DNA of 64,000 nt. Source: Pachyseris speciosa. Lineage: Eukaryota > Cnidaria > Anthozoa > Scleractinia > Pachyseridae. Every line of letters begins with the position of its first letter. The stretch's first letter is position 1. Positions 21,593-32,353 of this stretch are shown one piece after another. The stretch covers positions 247,202-311,201 of the forward strand of contig JAEMWC010001005.1 in NCBI GenBank assembly GCA_016490735.1, read 5' to 3'. The translations under genes were made by a program, and so were the position numbers. The notes under the pieces are model-generated. The model ran no database searches. It was not told the DNA's origin and was given only the letters and a program-made list of their open reading frames with translations.

Positions 21593-24500
21593 CACTTTAT
21601 TTAAGTCTCAAATCTATTTAGCCGAGCACAGATGCTCTACTAATTGGGGAGACTAAATCAAATCAACTCTACATAAATAAAAACGAAAATGTTACGCACT
21701 CCCCGCCAAAAAAAATGGGCTGAAAAGGAGACTAGGGAGGAGGAGGCATTGCCTATAACAAGAAACAACTAATGCCATGAAATTAAATATAGTAAGGGAA
21801 AAACCAATGGAGAACAAGATAGGGGAGACACCAGTAGTGGGCTCTGGCTACATGGCTTTGATGTCATTGTGTAAAGTATATAGTCGATGTGTGAGATCTT
21901 GATCCAAGATCTGATAAGTGGTTTCCAAACTATTTAAGACTGCTTATCTAAGAGTAAGGGTTGTGGAATACTGACCTTGGCATGAGAAAGAGTTTGATTA
22001 GGGAAAGAACTAGTTTGCCACGGAACGCATTGAAATATGTGTGCACTGAACAAGTGGAATTGTATATGAAGACTATGAGGACAGCTACCAAGCCCACCTG
22101 ACTGAAAAAAGGAGTAAGTGATAACCTGCAAATGGTTACAACAAAAGAAGGGTGTGAGGTGTTAGCTGTGGTTACCGTGAGATTTCAATGAGCAGCAGAA
22201 AAACAGAACCTTCCGCCCAGAAGACTGAGGGCCCTAAGCGTGTCGCAATTAGCAAGTTGAACGGAGCAAGAGTAAAAAGCAAGTTGAGCATCAGGGGTGC
22301 ACTTGAGACCCAACCAAGACGGTCCCTGGACTGTCATAAGCAGGTTCTCTGGGCACAGAATGGTTGTCTAGTCCTGGTGACAACATTGTCCACAACCCTC
22401 TAATTGGTGTTTTTGTCTTATTCTTGTCAATACAAATGAAGGTTCAATGCTCTTCTTCAACCAAGAACACTTTCTGCATTTGAGATAATGTGAATAGAGT
22501 GCATGAGATTTGGTTGTCGAACATGAATAACGATTCAGACTTTCAGACGCCAAATGCAAGTTTACTGTCAAGAAAAAGGAAGAAATGTGTAGTACTTTGT
22601 ACTTAATGTGCATAGGACAAAAAGGAAAACATACTGATTTCCTGAGCCACAGCAAAAAACAGATGTAAAGACTATAATGATCTTAAAAGACTTACACCTA
22701 TATTATATTTAGAGGATGATAATACATTGCTTTTTAAGGCAACAATAACCAAAGTGTACCTGATCCGTGTGTAGCATTTCTGGTGTCACTTATGCCATAC
22801 AATGCTCTGATACTTGTGGGAGAAATCTCTCTTGCTCTGGAAAATACAAATCAGTTTACCCTTATTTAAACTCATCGCCAATAGATGAGTTTGGGAGCAG
22901 GCGCCTTAAAGGTTGGTGAAGCCGGTTAACAAATCAAGCACAGAGGAGGCATCCATGGCAACCCAGCAAGAGGCCACGACCATTAAGGCACTGTCATGCT
23001 GAATCAGTCAGTGGAATACTAACCAAACCTGATACTTACCAAAGGGGGGAGAGGCAAAAACCTTGGAAATTGAGTGAGCAAAATGACCTTACAAACAGGC
23101 CAGCAATCAAGCGATTGCCCCTGAAATGGGGCAAGGCTGCCCCTGCACTTCTCAAGAGGGGTGATCACTGACTGGCATTGTTTCGAGTTTAACCTTGCCT
23201 AAATTACATTTAGCCTTTACATTTAGCCACATTATATGAAAGATGAGAATATGGACACTGTGTGTAGTCAGAGAGAATACCAATGGTTATACCCAGCACA
23301 ACTTGCTGGCATGTACATTGTTCAACTGAAACAAAGTTGTTTGAAAATTTTAGGCTCTGCCCACTAACTTATCCTTTCTCTTTTCAATGAAGATTATTTT
23401 TTTTAATACTTCTGTCTATTGTACAGACTAGCACTGTACAATCCAAAATGCTAAGGAAAGTAAACGAATAAAGGAGTTAGAAAAGTTTAAATAAAAAACT
23501 GTGGCGCTACGTTGGTGGGGGAGTGTAACACAAAAATTTGGTTTATCAACAGGGTTGTTAACATAAATTGAGTATTGTAAAGAGATTCGCTCCGACAAGA
23601 TTCACTTCGGTCTGATGAAGTGCTAATGCTCAAAATGTCAGCTTTTTAAATCTCTTGACAGTGGTATATTTATATTATCAACTCGTTGATAAGCCGAACT
23701 TTCAACTTTCAGAAATGTTATCACAGTGGACCCTTTGAAGCTATGATGGTTGCATTGTAAGAGCATCATGGATATATATTCGGAGCAACTGTGGACGAAA
23801 AGTACGGTGGCCCAAAAGGGTCAATCACAAATCAATTTGCCAAAATACAAAACAATATCTCAAAGCACAAACCAATTTCCAGAAACACAAATTAGTTTAC
23901 CAAAACACACAACAATTTCTCTAAAACACAAACCAATTTCTCAAAGCACAAATCAATTTACCAAAACACAAAACAGTTTCTCAAAACACAAACCAATTTC
24001 CCGAAACACAAATCAGTTTACCGAAACACAAAACAATTTCTCAAAACACAAACCAATTTCCCGAAACACAAATCAGTTTACCGAAACACAAAACAATTTC
24101 TCAAAACACAAACCAATTTTCCCGAAACACAAATCAAAAGACTGGGCACTTGCATCGGGACTATCAGAGAGAACCTGGAGGGGACTCATTCCCAGGATTT
24201 TCCGCGTCCAACATAGCGACTGCTACTCTGCTGTGGACGATTTAACGAAAATGTTCTGCCATAACTGTGGATCTGAAGTGCTAGAGGACTATTTGTATTG
24301 CCCTCAGTGTGGAAAAACGTTGGAAATTGCTGTGCCATCTTTTCGATTACTGCTGTCCTTCAAAAATGTAACGGAAAAGGAAGCAATAGAGTATGGAGGT
24401 CCGTTCTGATCAAAATTAAACGAGATTTTTTTATCGGCTTATTCAATTATTTTAACTAGCTGTTTATTTTATGTCACTGTCTATATATCATTTTACATTT

Positions 24501-27500
24501 TGCCTTGACTTTTTTTCGTTACCTTCTGTGAATTTTTTTGGGACTACCCCCTCCAAATTATTATTATTTTTTTTAACACTGTACGAATTATTTTTGGCAC
24601 CCTTTCGGAAAATTTTTTTTCGCACTGTCTATGAATTATTTTTGGTCACCCTCCGCGAATTATTTTTTCGTACCGTCGAATTAATGTTTGGTTCCGTGAT
24701 GCGTTGCGTGCCTGTGGCTTGTATGTCTAAAGCGTCAACACTGGATCGAGTTCTTCCCGTCGTGATGAGAACGTTGACTATTGCACAATGAATAGCTCGA
24801 AATGCAATACAAGAAATCTACCGAATAGATCAGAAAGTCCGCTTAAATGAGCCATCCTTCTGCTGTGCTAGGGGTGACCGCTCCTCAAGCCCTACCGGTA
24901 ATGAAACGTCCTAAAGTTCCACTAGTGCAGGAGGCAGTAGTGATTGGCCTTCCTTGTTCACAGTTTGCAATGCGAGAGACCGCGACTAGGACGCACTGAC
25001 TGAATTGAGAAGGAGGTTCCCCACACTTTCAAGTTCAAATGATGCTGTAGCACTGGGTGTCTCGAAACTTTGGACCCTAAAATCAATAAAAATTTACACA
25101 GTGTGATTGCTACAAGCCGTCTTGTTCGCTGTTCGTCGATAATGTGGTGGCCAGAATCTGCAGAGGGAAACTGGCAAAAATAGCTCGCAGTGGTAATTAC
25201 CTGTACTGATCAGAAAAATGATACTCAGCATTCGTATTGATGTTTGGTTGTTTTATTAGTGTAAACCAAATTTATCCACAATGTTTTAGAAGCGATTCTA
25301 GCCAAGTTTAGTTAGCGTAGGGTGCGTTGCGTGACGGTTTCCCAATCTCTAGAAACCGGACATTAGTCAATATCAGCAGTCAATTTTTAAAAATGCACAT
25401 GTCATAGGCTTCCCCGTGGGGTCGACCCCCTTGTCTACCAGGGAGATATGTGGGGGAATACAAGGAGATGGACGCGATTCTTTTCCCGAGGGTAGGGGTA
25501 AATCTTGACATTGTTCTACGATCAAAGATTAGTGGGTGGGGGAATTCACAAGTTTGAAAAGGATGTCACGGCAATTTTCAGCTGAGAGAACCTAACCCAG
25601 GGGACTTTGTCTTGAGAGATTCCCCTACCCCGCGGGAAAATATTCTCAAGTTTGCTTGACTGATTTTACAATCCCCCTGGTTAGCCCGGGGGTCGACCCC
25701 ACGCGGAAGCCGATGACATGTGCATAATATGGTCAAACAAGTATCCGCTATCGATCATTTCGTAGATGTAATTTCCTAGGCACGAGTTCATTGTCTTTCC
25801 CATCCCGGCCATCCCGTTTCTGTAACGTGACACTATATATTTATATATTTTTGTACAGATTGCGAAAACATAACACACGCACCTGGATCGCCAGTTTAAA
25901 ACATTGTAGATAATTTTGGTTTACACTTACAGTGCAATTATGAAGCGAACAAAAATCGATACGAATGCTGAGTATTATTTTTGTGATCAGTGCAGGTAAT
26001 TACCTTCACAAGCTGTTTTTGTTTCCCCCTGCAGATTCTGGAGGGCTTGCAGCAATTACGCTGTATAAATTTTTATTAATTTTAGGGTCCAAAGTTTCGA
26101 GACACCCAGTGCTACAGCATCATTTGAACTTGAAAGTGTGGGGAACCTCCTTCTCAATTCAGTCAGTGCGTCCTAGTCGCGGTCTCTCGCATTGCAAACT
26201 GTGAACAAGGAAGGCCAATCACTACTGCCTCCTGCACTAGTGGAACTTTAGGACGTTTCATTACCGGTAGGGCTTGAGGAGCGGTCACCTCTAGCACAAC
26301 TGAAGGATGGCTCATTTAAGCGGACTTTCTGATCTATTCGGTAGATTTCTTGTATTCTGTGTATTGCATTTCGAGCTATTCATTGTGCAATAGTCAACGT
26401 TCTCATCACGACGGGAAGAACTCGATCCAGTGTTGACGCGTTAGACATACAAGCCACAGGCACGCAACGTATCACGGAACCAAACATTAATTCGACGGTA
26501 CGAAAAAATAATTCGCGGAGGGTGACCAAAAATAATTCATAGACAGTGCGAAAAAAATTTTCCGAAAGGGTGCCAAACATAATTCGTACAGTGTTAAAAA
26601 AAATAATAACAATTTGGAGGGGGTAGTCCCAAAAAAATTCACAGAAGGTAACGAAAAAAAGTCAAGGCAAAATGTAAAATGATATATAGACAGTGACATA
26701 AAATAAACAGCTAGTTAAAATAATTGAATAAGCCGATAAAAAAATCTCGTTTAATTTTGACCAGAACGGACCTCCATACTCTATTGCTTCCTTTTCCGTT
26801 ACATTTTTGAAGGACAGCAGTAATCGAAAAGATGGCACAGCAATTTCCAACGTTTTTCCACACTGAGGGCAATACAAATAGTCCTCTAGCACTTCAGATC
26901 CACAGTTATGGCAGAACATTTTCGTTAAATCGTCCACAGCAGAGTAGCAGTCGCCATGTTGGACGCGGAATATCCTGGGAATGAGTCCCCTCCAGGTTCT
27001 CTCTGATAGTCACGACGCAAGTGCCCAGTCTTTTGATTTGTGTTTCGGGAAAATTGGTTTGTGTTTTGAGAAATTGTTTTGTGTTTCGGGAAATTGGTTT
27101 GTGTTTTGAGAAACTGTTTTGTGTTTTGGTAAATTGATTTGTGCTTTGAGAAATTGGTTTGTGTTTTGAGAAATTGTTTTGTGTTTCGGTAAACTGATTT
27201 GTGTTTCTGGAAATTGGTTTGTGTTTTGAGAAACTGTTTTGTGTTTTGGTAAATTGATTTGTGCTTTGAGAAATTGGTTTGTGTTTTAGAGAAATTGTTG
27301 TGTGTTTTGGTAAACTGATTTGTGTTTCTGGACATTGGTTTGTGCTTTGAGATATTATTTTGTGTTTTGGCAAATTGATTTGTGATTGACCCTTTTGGGC
27401 CACCGTAGAAAAGGTCTAGACTAGAATAATGAAAGTCCAAACAACATTATTTAACAATTAGATTATGAGCTTGAGATTTCTATCGCGTGATAGCTGATGA

Positions 27501-30500
27501 GGGCGCAGCCCGAATTAGCTATTACGCATAGAAATCGAGAGTGAATAATCTAATTGTTTTAGTATAAATCTACTACAGTAATAGCCCACGTATAAGAACC
27601 TGGGTTTTAAGAACCTGTTAGGCTAAAATTTTCATTTTAAGCCCCCTCCACATAAGAACCTATTAAGGCTAAAAGTTTAAGTTAGGTTCTTATCAGTGGG
27701 GTTGCTGTAAAAGTGTATAGGTAGAAACTGCTGAATGAGATTCTTTGTTATGTTCTGTTGAGGACATACACTGTACCTGCACTGAGCTGCCTACAGACAT
27801 TTCTCTATGGTACAAATAAATGCTTTACACTGTATTATAAGATGATATTTTTAATATATATAGTGTATTCAGATAAAATTCATATGAAAATATAAGAACC
27901 AATTTTAAGAACCTTGGTAGCCTAAATTTGCTTTAAGTACCATTTATATAAGAACCTATTTAGGCTAAATTGGAAAATTCAGGTTCTTATACGTGGGTTA
28001 TTACTGTAGTCATTCAAAACTAAACAAGTAAATTACCCAAATTCTCCCCAAAGACACTTTGAAAACGCGAAGAAGCGGGCGCCATTTTGTTGACAACCAC
28101 TACTCACTATCTATCACAGAATAGATAGTGAGTAGCGTAGCCAATCAGAGAACAGCATTCGTGATAGAACACTAGTAGATTTATACTAAATCCAAATAGG
28201 ACTTGAGTAGTTCAAGGATATGGAGTGGGACTATGATACCTGTATGTCTTGGTTGGTCCCATCAGTTCCCGCCATTGTGTTATGCCATTTTCTTTAGCAA
28301 GAACCATAGCTGTCATAGGACCACTACATGGAGAAAGAAAACCATAATATATGTTCAATCAGAGTACAGGAAAGCTGCACACTATAATTAAGTGTATATT
28401 CATTGGTATTCCACCTAACCTTTCCATCATGCACCACATTGTGTAGGGTTTTGCATTTTCTATGGCATGGTATAAAATAGTTATGCTAAGCTTTCTAGGG
28501 ATACACTATGGAATATCCCACTTGTTAAAGACTCTTTTGCATACAAAGAAAATACAAGTGACTTGTGGGATATATTCCATGGCATACCACTCAAAAACCA
28601 TACTGGTAGCTAGTATATATCCTAGATTGCTTGGCCACATTGTGCAATTTAAAAGTTGTTACAGAAGCAAGAATTTGTATTTTCAAATGACATTTTTGTT
28701 AGCATTGCTGCCATGGTTGCTTATCACCACCATTTTAGTCATTTGAAGTGCCCATAACTCCAAAATATTTTTCCCCCTACTAAAAACTTTACACCTATTC
28801 CAACCATTTAGCCTTTACTTCCAATTTTGGACTCTTTATGGGTATCAAAATTTATGATAAACAAAGTATCATTTGGTACATGACCGAGTCAGAAGGAGTG
28901 TGGGTCTATTCCTGATTTGACATCACAACTTGCTTATACCGCAATGCAAATCAGTTTGTGATGTCAAATCAGTAATAGACCCATGCCCCTTACTAGCTTG
29001 GATGAGTGACAGATGATGGCTTGATTTTGTAACTTTTACTACCTATAAAAAGTCAATATTTTGTTTAAAAAAAAGGCGCAATGTTGTTCTAACAGCTGCA
29101 AAGATATGTTTTATCAAAAAAAAAAATATATTGGGGGGTTATGGGCACTTTAATATATTAATTTCTTAATGTTGACACATTTTCTGCTTATAATATAATG
29201 CTACCTGCTCATGTATCCCACAAGCCTGGTGTAGAAAAAGCGATCTGAAAAAAATAAGTAAATATTACAGTTAAAAGAGAGTTAATTAATACACGAGGTT
29301 CAACACATTATTAATAGCAGAAAACCTACTAATTCAAGATAGCAAGGAATAGAAGGTTAACTGGATGATTAGTGATTCAGGAAGTCCCAGTTTTCAGGAG
29401 TACATGACATCTGCGATGGAAGTTGTACCATTGTTAGTAGAAGGTAACTAAGACTGCGAGTAGTCTCTAATTTTGGCAATGGATTGTGAAATGGGAGAAT
29501 ACACATGCGTGTGAAATTGCAAGGAGACGCGAAGCAAGGGGAGCGCTGAAAATTAGAGACCACAGACTAAGCTAGGGAGTTTGAATTAAAAGTGTACATT
29601 CCAAGTGCAAAACTCTGATTGGCTCTTTCTTAGAGACCTATCAACAATACATGAGCTGCTGTCAACACTCATGATAAGATTGACTTGGTATAGATTACCG
29701 GCTTGTCTCAACTAATTATAACCACTTTGACAAGTGGTTTTTTTTAGTTCCATTGAAGACCACTAACTCTTCTGAGTTATCAGGGCCATAATTTCTGGAT
29801 CTCCTCGCTTTTCACGCTTTGTGTTTCTTTTCTGGCAACGACTCCAGTCTAATAGGAAGGGGAACGCGCCACGCATTTAAACCTCTCACTCGTGATCGGT
29901 GAAGACTACTAGCAGACTTCAAACAACTTTGCGGCCTGGTTTGTGCACTAAGATTTCCTTGAAAGAAACAGAGCAGTGCAGTTGCAGTACAGATTTTCCT
30001 GGTGCATTTCTCACGCACTTGGGGTGAGTGTGAAGAAGATTGTTCACACTCAAACCTCAGTTCATTAGACGTTCCATGAGGCGACATAATTTTCTCCGCT
30101 CCAGCCTGTTTAGTGATCTCATAGAGATTTTTCTTGGAAATTCTTTGCTTGAAATCCCCATAATTAAGAAAATTGCAACTGTAAACAGGGCAGAAATCAT
30201 TACAGGTAGGCTTTTAGGAGGCCTTCCTACCACTTTCTTTGATGTTTCTGCCATTTATACATGGCTCCCCATAAAACAAAGTAAACAAGGGGGCTTTTCA
30301 TTTATTTTTAGCTGTAACATCTCCCACAGTTTATCAATGACAGGAGCAAGTGACAGGAAGCCAAGAGAAGGAATCTCACTGGTTGTGCTTAATTGGCTTG
30401 AAAGACAATATGAAATTTACACTTTGAAATCACTTGGCTATGAAAGGTCAAACTCCCTGGCTTAGTCTGTAGTCTCTAATTTTCGGTACTCCCCTCGTGT

Positions 30501-32353
30501 TGCGTCTCCTCACCAATTCGCTGCGCATGTAGGCTTCTCCTGCCCTACAATCCATCGCCAAAATTAGAGACTACTTGCAGTCTACAGGTAACTATCAGGT
30601 GTTAGTGTAAATCTACTAGCATTCTATCATGAATGTCATTCTCTGATTGCCTACGCTACTCGCTATCTTTTCTGTGATAGGTAGTGAGTAGTGGTTGTCA
30701 ACAAAATGGTGGCCGCTTCTTTGCATTTTCGAAGTGTCCACGAGGATTTAGATAATTAAGTCATATAGTTTTGAACAGCTAGTAGATTTCTACTAAAACA
30801 ATTGCAATAGATTATTCACTCTTGATTTCTATGTGTGATAGCTGATTTGGGCTGCACCCTCATCAGCTATCACACGATAGAAATCTCGAGCTCATAATCT
30901 AATAGTTAATTATATTACACACAATTTTGCAGGTCACACGATAGAAATATCGAGCTCATAGTCTAATAGTTAATTATATTACACACAATTTTGCAGGACA
31001 ATTATTAAATACTGCCATTAATTCAAAACCTTGGTTTTTATGTTCATGAGCTTAATTTCTGACCTTTGTGCTCCTCATAAAATTTCTCTGCTTCTTGCTG
31101 ACTGAACTTGGTCACTCTTGATTGAATCACAAGGAATCCATTGTCCTTGATGATTGTCTTCACTTCCTGAGATGAGTTTAATAAATAATTCTAACACAAT
31201 CCCACTCAGTGTTCCAGATAAGAGGAGGGTCTTGGGTCAAAAACCCTACAAGGTCAGCTACATGACCTGACAAATTAAAGGTGATTTCCAGTCCGTACTG
31301 CGCAGTCTCAGCATCCCAATGTTTGTGAGGCTCACACGTTGGAATTCGAATCAATGTTATTCGTTACAAACCACTTACCTTATAGTTGAGGCATTTTAAA
31401 TTCTTTTCCCAACTGTTTCTTTGATTTTTACAGCTACGAAGTTGTTTTTTCTGGTGATATCGGAAAGAACGAAGTATAAAAGCTTGTATCAACAATGGCG
31501 GTTGACATGAACTTTGAATTTACTTCATGTAAGTGATTGCGAAACATTACATTTTGTGACGCCTTACATGAATCAAAACAAAAAACGTAAACAAACTCTT
31601 GAGACTGCGCAGTACGGACTGGAAATCACCTTTAATAGAAAATTTATAACGGTTTGGTGGGAGCACTAGAAAATTGACCCGATGGAATTCCTTGTTGACA
31701 CCCTGCCTTAAAATCTTATCTGGAACCCTGCCCACTGGGGAAACAACATATCCTTGGTTCTGTTGTTCATCATAACATGAATGTAATCCACTTTTCGATT
31801 ACCATCACTAAGTACTTGGAAACTAAATTAATGCTTTAGATAATACTGACATAATGCCAAAGACTAAGAGCTGGATGGCCACTTTGCAAGAAAAACAAAG
31901 CAAGGCACTAACAATCCTTGGGAAAAATATCCCCAACAGCCAGGAGTTCAAGTGTCTTTGACTAAAACTCTGACACGTGACCCATCAAATGAAAGACTGT
32001 ACTGTTAACAAGAACGTGTGTTGTACAAATTGGTTGTTACTTTTGGACGAAATTAAATGATAACCAATCGAACAAATGCTACTTATGAGCATTATACTTT
32101 CCTCAGGTACTAATACATTACAAGGTGGCTCTAACGTTTAAGACCATGGATGAAACATGAAGAAATCCAAAGGCGAGAAGAATCGAGTGACCAGTACTCG
32201 GATGAAACCTTTTCACGCTGGAGTTTGCAAAACCTTTTGTTTCAAGAATTTCACTGGCAAATAGGAAAGTTTTCTTACCTTAGTTCTTACAGGGTGCATC
32301 ATCAAGTCTGGTTTCAGAATCGCCAACGTTAACTGAAGGCGACTTCGCCCCAT
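19538..32353 (-). CDS. NME6: Nucleoside diphosphate kinase 6 (NME6)
   Basis: Six minus-strand exons: 32279-32353, 31064-31166, 29205-29244, 28240-28323, 22760-22836 and 19538-19701. All have GT-AG borders and every phase fits, giving 543 nt and 180 residues, close to the human length. Exon 1 gives MGRSRLQLTLAILKPDLMMH, the NDK start with the KPD motif. Exon 2 gives GFLVIQSRVTKFSQQEAEKF. Exons 3 and 4 give RFFYTRLVGYMSSGPM and WRELMGPTK. Exon 5 carries RNATHGSD with the phosphate-accepting His. Exon 6 gives EINVFFPEF and a Trp/Glu-rich tail. NDKs transfer phosphate from NTPs to NDPs; NME6 is reported as mitochondrial in vertebrates. Introns are filled with transposons, including a 3.6-kb element between exons 4 and 5. 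It is divergent from the membrane-protein gene at 32956. Confidence 0.93.
19974..20004. repeat. Poly(C) tract in NME6 intron
   Basis: An almost uninterrupted run of C with single A and T interruptions, in the last NME6 intron. Confidence 0.85.
20951..21135 (+). mobile_element. tRNA-derived SINE, copy 2
   Basis: GATGGCGCAGTGGTGAGAGC contains a good RNA polymerase III A box (TGGCGCAGTGG), and GGTTCGATTCCC near 21007 is a canonical B box. The spacer CCACCAATGTGGCC matches the copy at 3290. The 3' end runs into GATT repeats at about 21098-21132. The head cannot form a full tRNA cloverleaf, so this is a SINE rather than a tRNA gene. It sits in the last NME6 intron. Confidence 0.75.
21473..21593. 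repeat. Hairpin followed by (AAT)n microsatellite
   Basis: AGGGGACTTGTA is matched by TACAAGTCCCCT at about 21509-21520. It is followed by about 24 AAT units to 21593. The sequence after it, with ATCACTTTATTTAAG, resembles the tail region of a SINE or LINE in reverse orientation. Confidence 0.7.
21600..22759. other. NME6 intron sequence, nothing recognised
   Basis: Intronic between exons 6 and 5 of NME6. Short frames carry no features. Confidence 0.4.
23612..23639 (+). other. Decayed hammerhead-like motif
   Basis: CTGATGA, a stem-like segment, then CAAAATGTC where CGAAACGTC is expected. Both differences fit CpG decay (CG to CA and CG to TG). It is probably the 3' end of an old PLE copy; no PLE coding sequence remains nearby. 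Confidence 0.4.
23825..24135 (+). repeat. Minisatellite in left arm of fold-back element
   Basis: About 14 units of roughly 21 bp are built on AAACACAAACCAATTTCTC with variants such as AAATCAGTTTACC. Because the period is near a multiple of three, a Lys/Thr/Gln/Asn-rich frame stays open, but this is a repeat by-product. Confidence 0.8.
24251..24409 (+). CDS. Small zinc-ribbon protein frame, left arm
   Basis: From the internal ATG at 24251 the frame reads MFCHNCGSEVLEDYLYCPQC, then a short Leu-rich segment ending YGGPF and a stop, 52 residues in all. Two Cys-x2-Cys knuckles 13 residues apart form a zinc ribbon of the kind found at N-termini of many proteins. The reverse-oriented copy in the right arm preserves all four Cys. 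The larger frame that includes the minisatellite starts at 23750, outside the element. Whether this is an exon of a transposon protein, a captured host fragment or a stand-alone peptide cannot be told. Confidence 0.4.
   Translation: MFCHNCGSEVLEDYLYCPQCGKTLEIAVPSFRLLLSFKNVTEKEAIEYGGPF
25396..25722. repeat. Inner inverted repeat at the element's centre
   Basis: CACATGTCATAGGCTTCC with GGGGTCGACCCCC at 25396-25432 is mirrored at 25687-25722. The interior has no recognised gene; a minus-strand frame at 25681-25878 containing GMAGMGKT is short and probably chance. Confidence 0.5.
26662..26919 (-). pseudogene. Small zinc-ribbon frame, right arm copy
   Basis: This is the mirror image of the frame at 24251, with the same four Cys (FCHNCG and YCPQCG). 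The stop codon after YGGPF has changed from TGA to TGG, so the frame runs on through non-coding sequence. The four zinc ligands are kept while the stop is lost. Confidence 0.4.
27040..27385 (-). repeat. Minisatellite in right arm of fold-back element
   Basis: The same roughly 21-bp family as the left arm in opposite orientation, with about one or two more units. The arms have therefore drifted in copy number while keeping sequence. Confidence 0.8.
27451..27558. repeat. Palindromic repeat (GAGATTTCTATCGCGTGATAGC type), copy 1
   Basis: TTTCTATCGCGTGATAGCTG is answered by a diverged complement ending CATAGAAATC at about 27538. A second copy in reverse orientation lies at 30798-30915. Both border the MITE with AAATCTACTAG ends. 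Confidence 0.6.
27559..28190. mobile_element. MITE with AAATCTACTAG ends, split by a nested insertion
   Basis: The ends are TAGTATAAATCTACTA and its complement at about 28174-28189. After removal of 27576-28008 the body reads AAATCTACTAGTCATTCAAAAC, which matches the uninterrupted copy at 38410. Internal landmarks include CCATTTTGTTGACAACCAC and ACTCACTATCTATC. Other copies are at 30606-30797 and 38410-38560. Confidence 0.7.
27576..28006. mobile_element. 431-bp TA-flanked MITE (CAGTAATAGCCCACG ends)
   Basis: It begins CAGTAATAGCCCACGTATAA and ends with its complement (one mismatch), flanked by TA at 27574-27575 and 28007-28008. AAGAACCT motifs repeat inside both arms. The TA target and CAGT start fit a Tc1/mariner or pogo-like non-autonomous element. 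It is nested in an older MITE, which gives a verifiable empty site. Confidence 0.8.
28324..29204. other. NME6 intron 3 with a hairpin
   Basis: The intron separates exons 4 and 3. A hairpin at about 28908-28985 pairs GGGTCTATTCCTGATTTGAC with its near-complement. CTAGGGATACACTATGGAAT and a partial complement occur at 28495-28605. No coding sequence seen. Confidence 0.5.
29441..30590. repeat. 140-bp inverted repeats around 870 bp in NME6 intron 2
   Basis: The 29441-29580 arm (GAGTAGTCTCTAATTTTGGC to AAATTAGAGACCACAGACTA) is the reverse complement of 30447-30590. Each arm is also partly palindromic. The interior at 29581-30446 has a 141-codon plus-strand frame and, antisense, a 65-codon frame containing VVGRPPKSLP, an AT-hook-like GRP core. 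None can be assigned to a family. The unit may be a non-autonomous transposon carrying captured DNA. Confidence 0.5.
30606..30797. mobile_element. MITE with AAATCTACTAG ends, copy 2 (inverted)
   Basis: It starts GTAAATCTACTAGCATTC and ends CTAGTAGATTTCTAC. Its internal sequence is the reverse complement of the copy at 27559-28190 and includes GTGGTTGTCAACAAAATGG. Confidence 0.7.
30798..30997. repeat. Palindromic repeat copy 2 plus 64-bp tandem duplication
   Basis: The palindrome matching 27451-27558 is followed by an almost identical direct duplication, 30870-30933 and 30934-30997, each ending ACACACAATTTTGCAGG. Only a few substitutions separate the two copies, so the duplication is young. 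Confidence 0.65.
31279..31631. mobile_element. TTAA-flanked MITE
   Basis: AGGTGATTTCCAGTCCGTAC begins the element and its exact complement ends it, with about 32-bp inverted repeats. TTAA flanks both sides (31275-31278 and 31632-31635), the target duplication expected for piggyBac- or Kolobok-type transposition. No coding capacity. It lies in NME6 intron 1. Confidence 0.8.

Larger units (their letters stand above)
23803..27407. mobile_element. 3.6-kb fold-back DNA transposon with TACGGTGGCCC ends
   Basis: The element starts TACGGTGGCCCAAAAGGG and ends with the exact complement at 27407. It is flanked by GAAAAG at 23797-23802 and 27408-27413, a clean 6-bp target duplication. Inverted arms of about 1.3 kb extend inwards (23803-25100 against 26090-27407), with weaker inverted similarity to the centre near 25560. 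Each arm has an outer minisatellite, a small zinc-ribbon frame and a degenerate ATTATTTTTGG-type repeat. No transposase was recognised. TAY ends with 6-bp duplications recall the IS3EU superfamily, an assignment from memory and weak. The element lies in the NME6 intron between exons 5 and 4. Confidence 0.82.

Noticed and set aside
23825..24135. Lys/Thr/Gln-rich repeat protein
   Set aside because: The frame follows from a repeat period of about 21 bp and begins outside the transposon border.
24471..24791. 106-codon hydrophobic frame inside the fold-back element
   Set aside because: It arises from degenerate ATTATTTTTGG repeats; the mirror copy in the other arm does not keep the frame intact.
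25681..25878. Walker-A-like GMAGMGKT in a minus-strand frame
   Set aside because: The spacing is not a proper P-loop in context, the frame is 65 codons, and it sits in the palindromic centre of a transposon.
27451..30997. A single 3.5-kb composite transposon bounded by the inverted palindrome/MITE blocks
   Set aside because: NME6 exons 3 and 4 lie between the blocks, so the interior is host DNA and the blocks are separate insertions.
32285..32332. Plus-strand frame ending HQVWFQNRQR, resembling homeobox helix 3
   Set aside because: It is the antisense of NME6 exon 1 (LQLTLAILKPDLMMH), which is part of a six-exon gene with perfect phases. No other homeodomain residues precede it.
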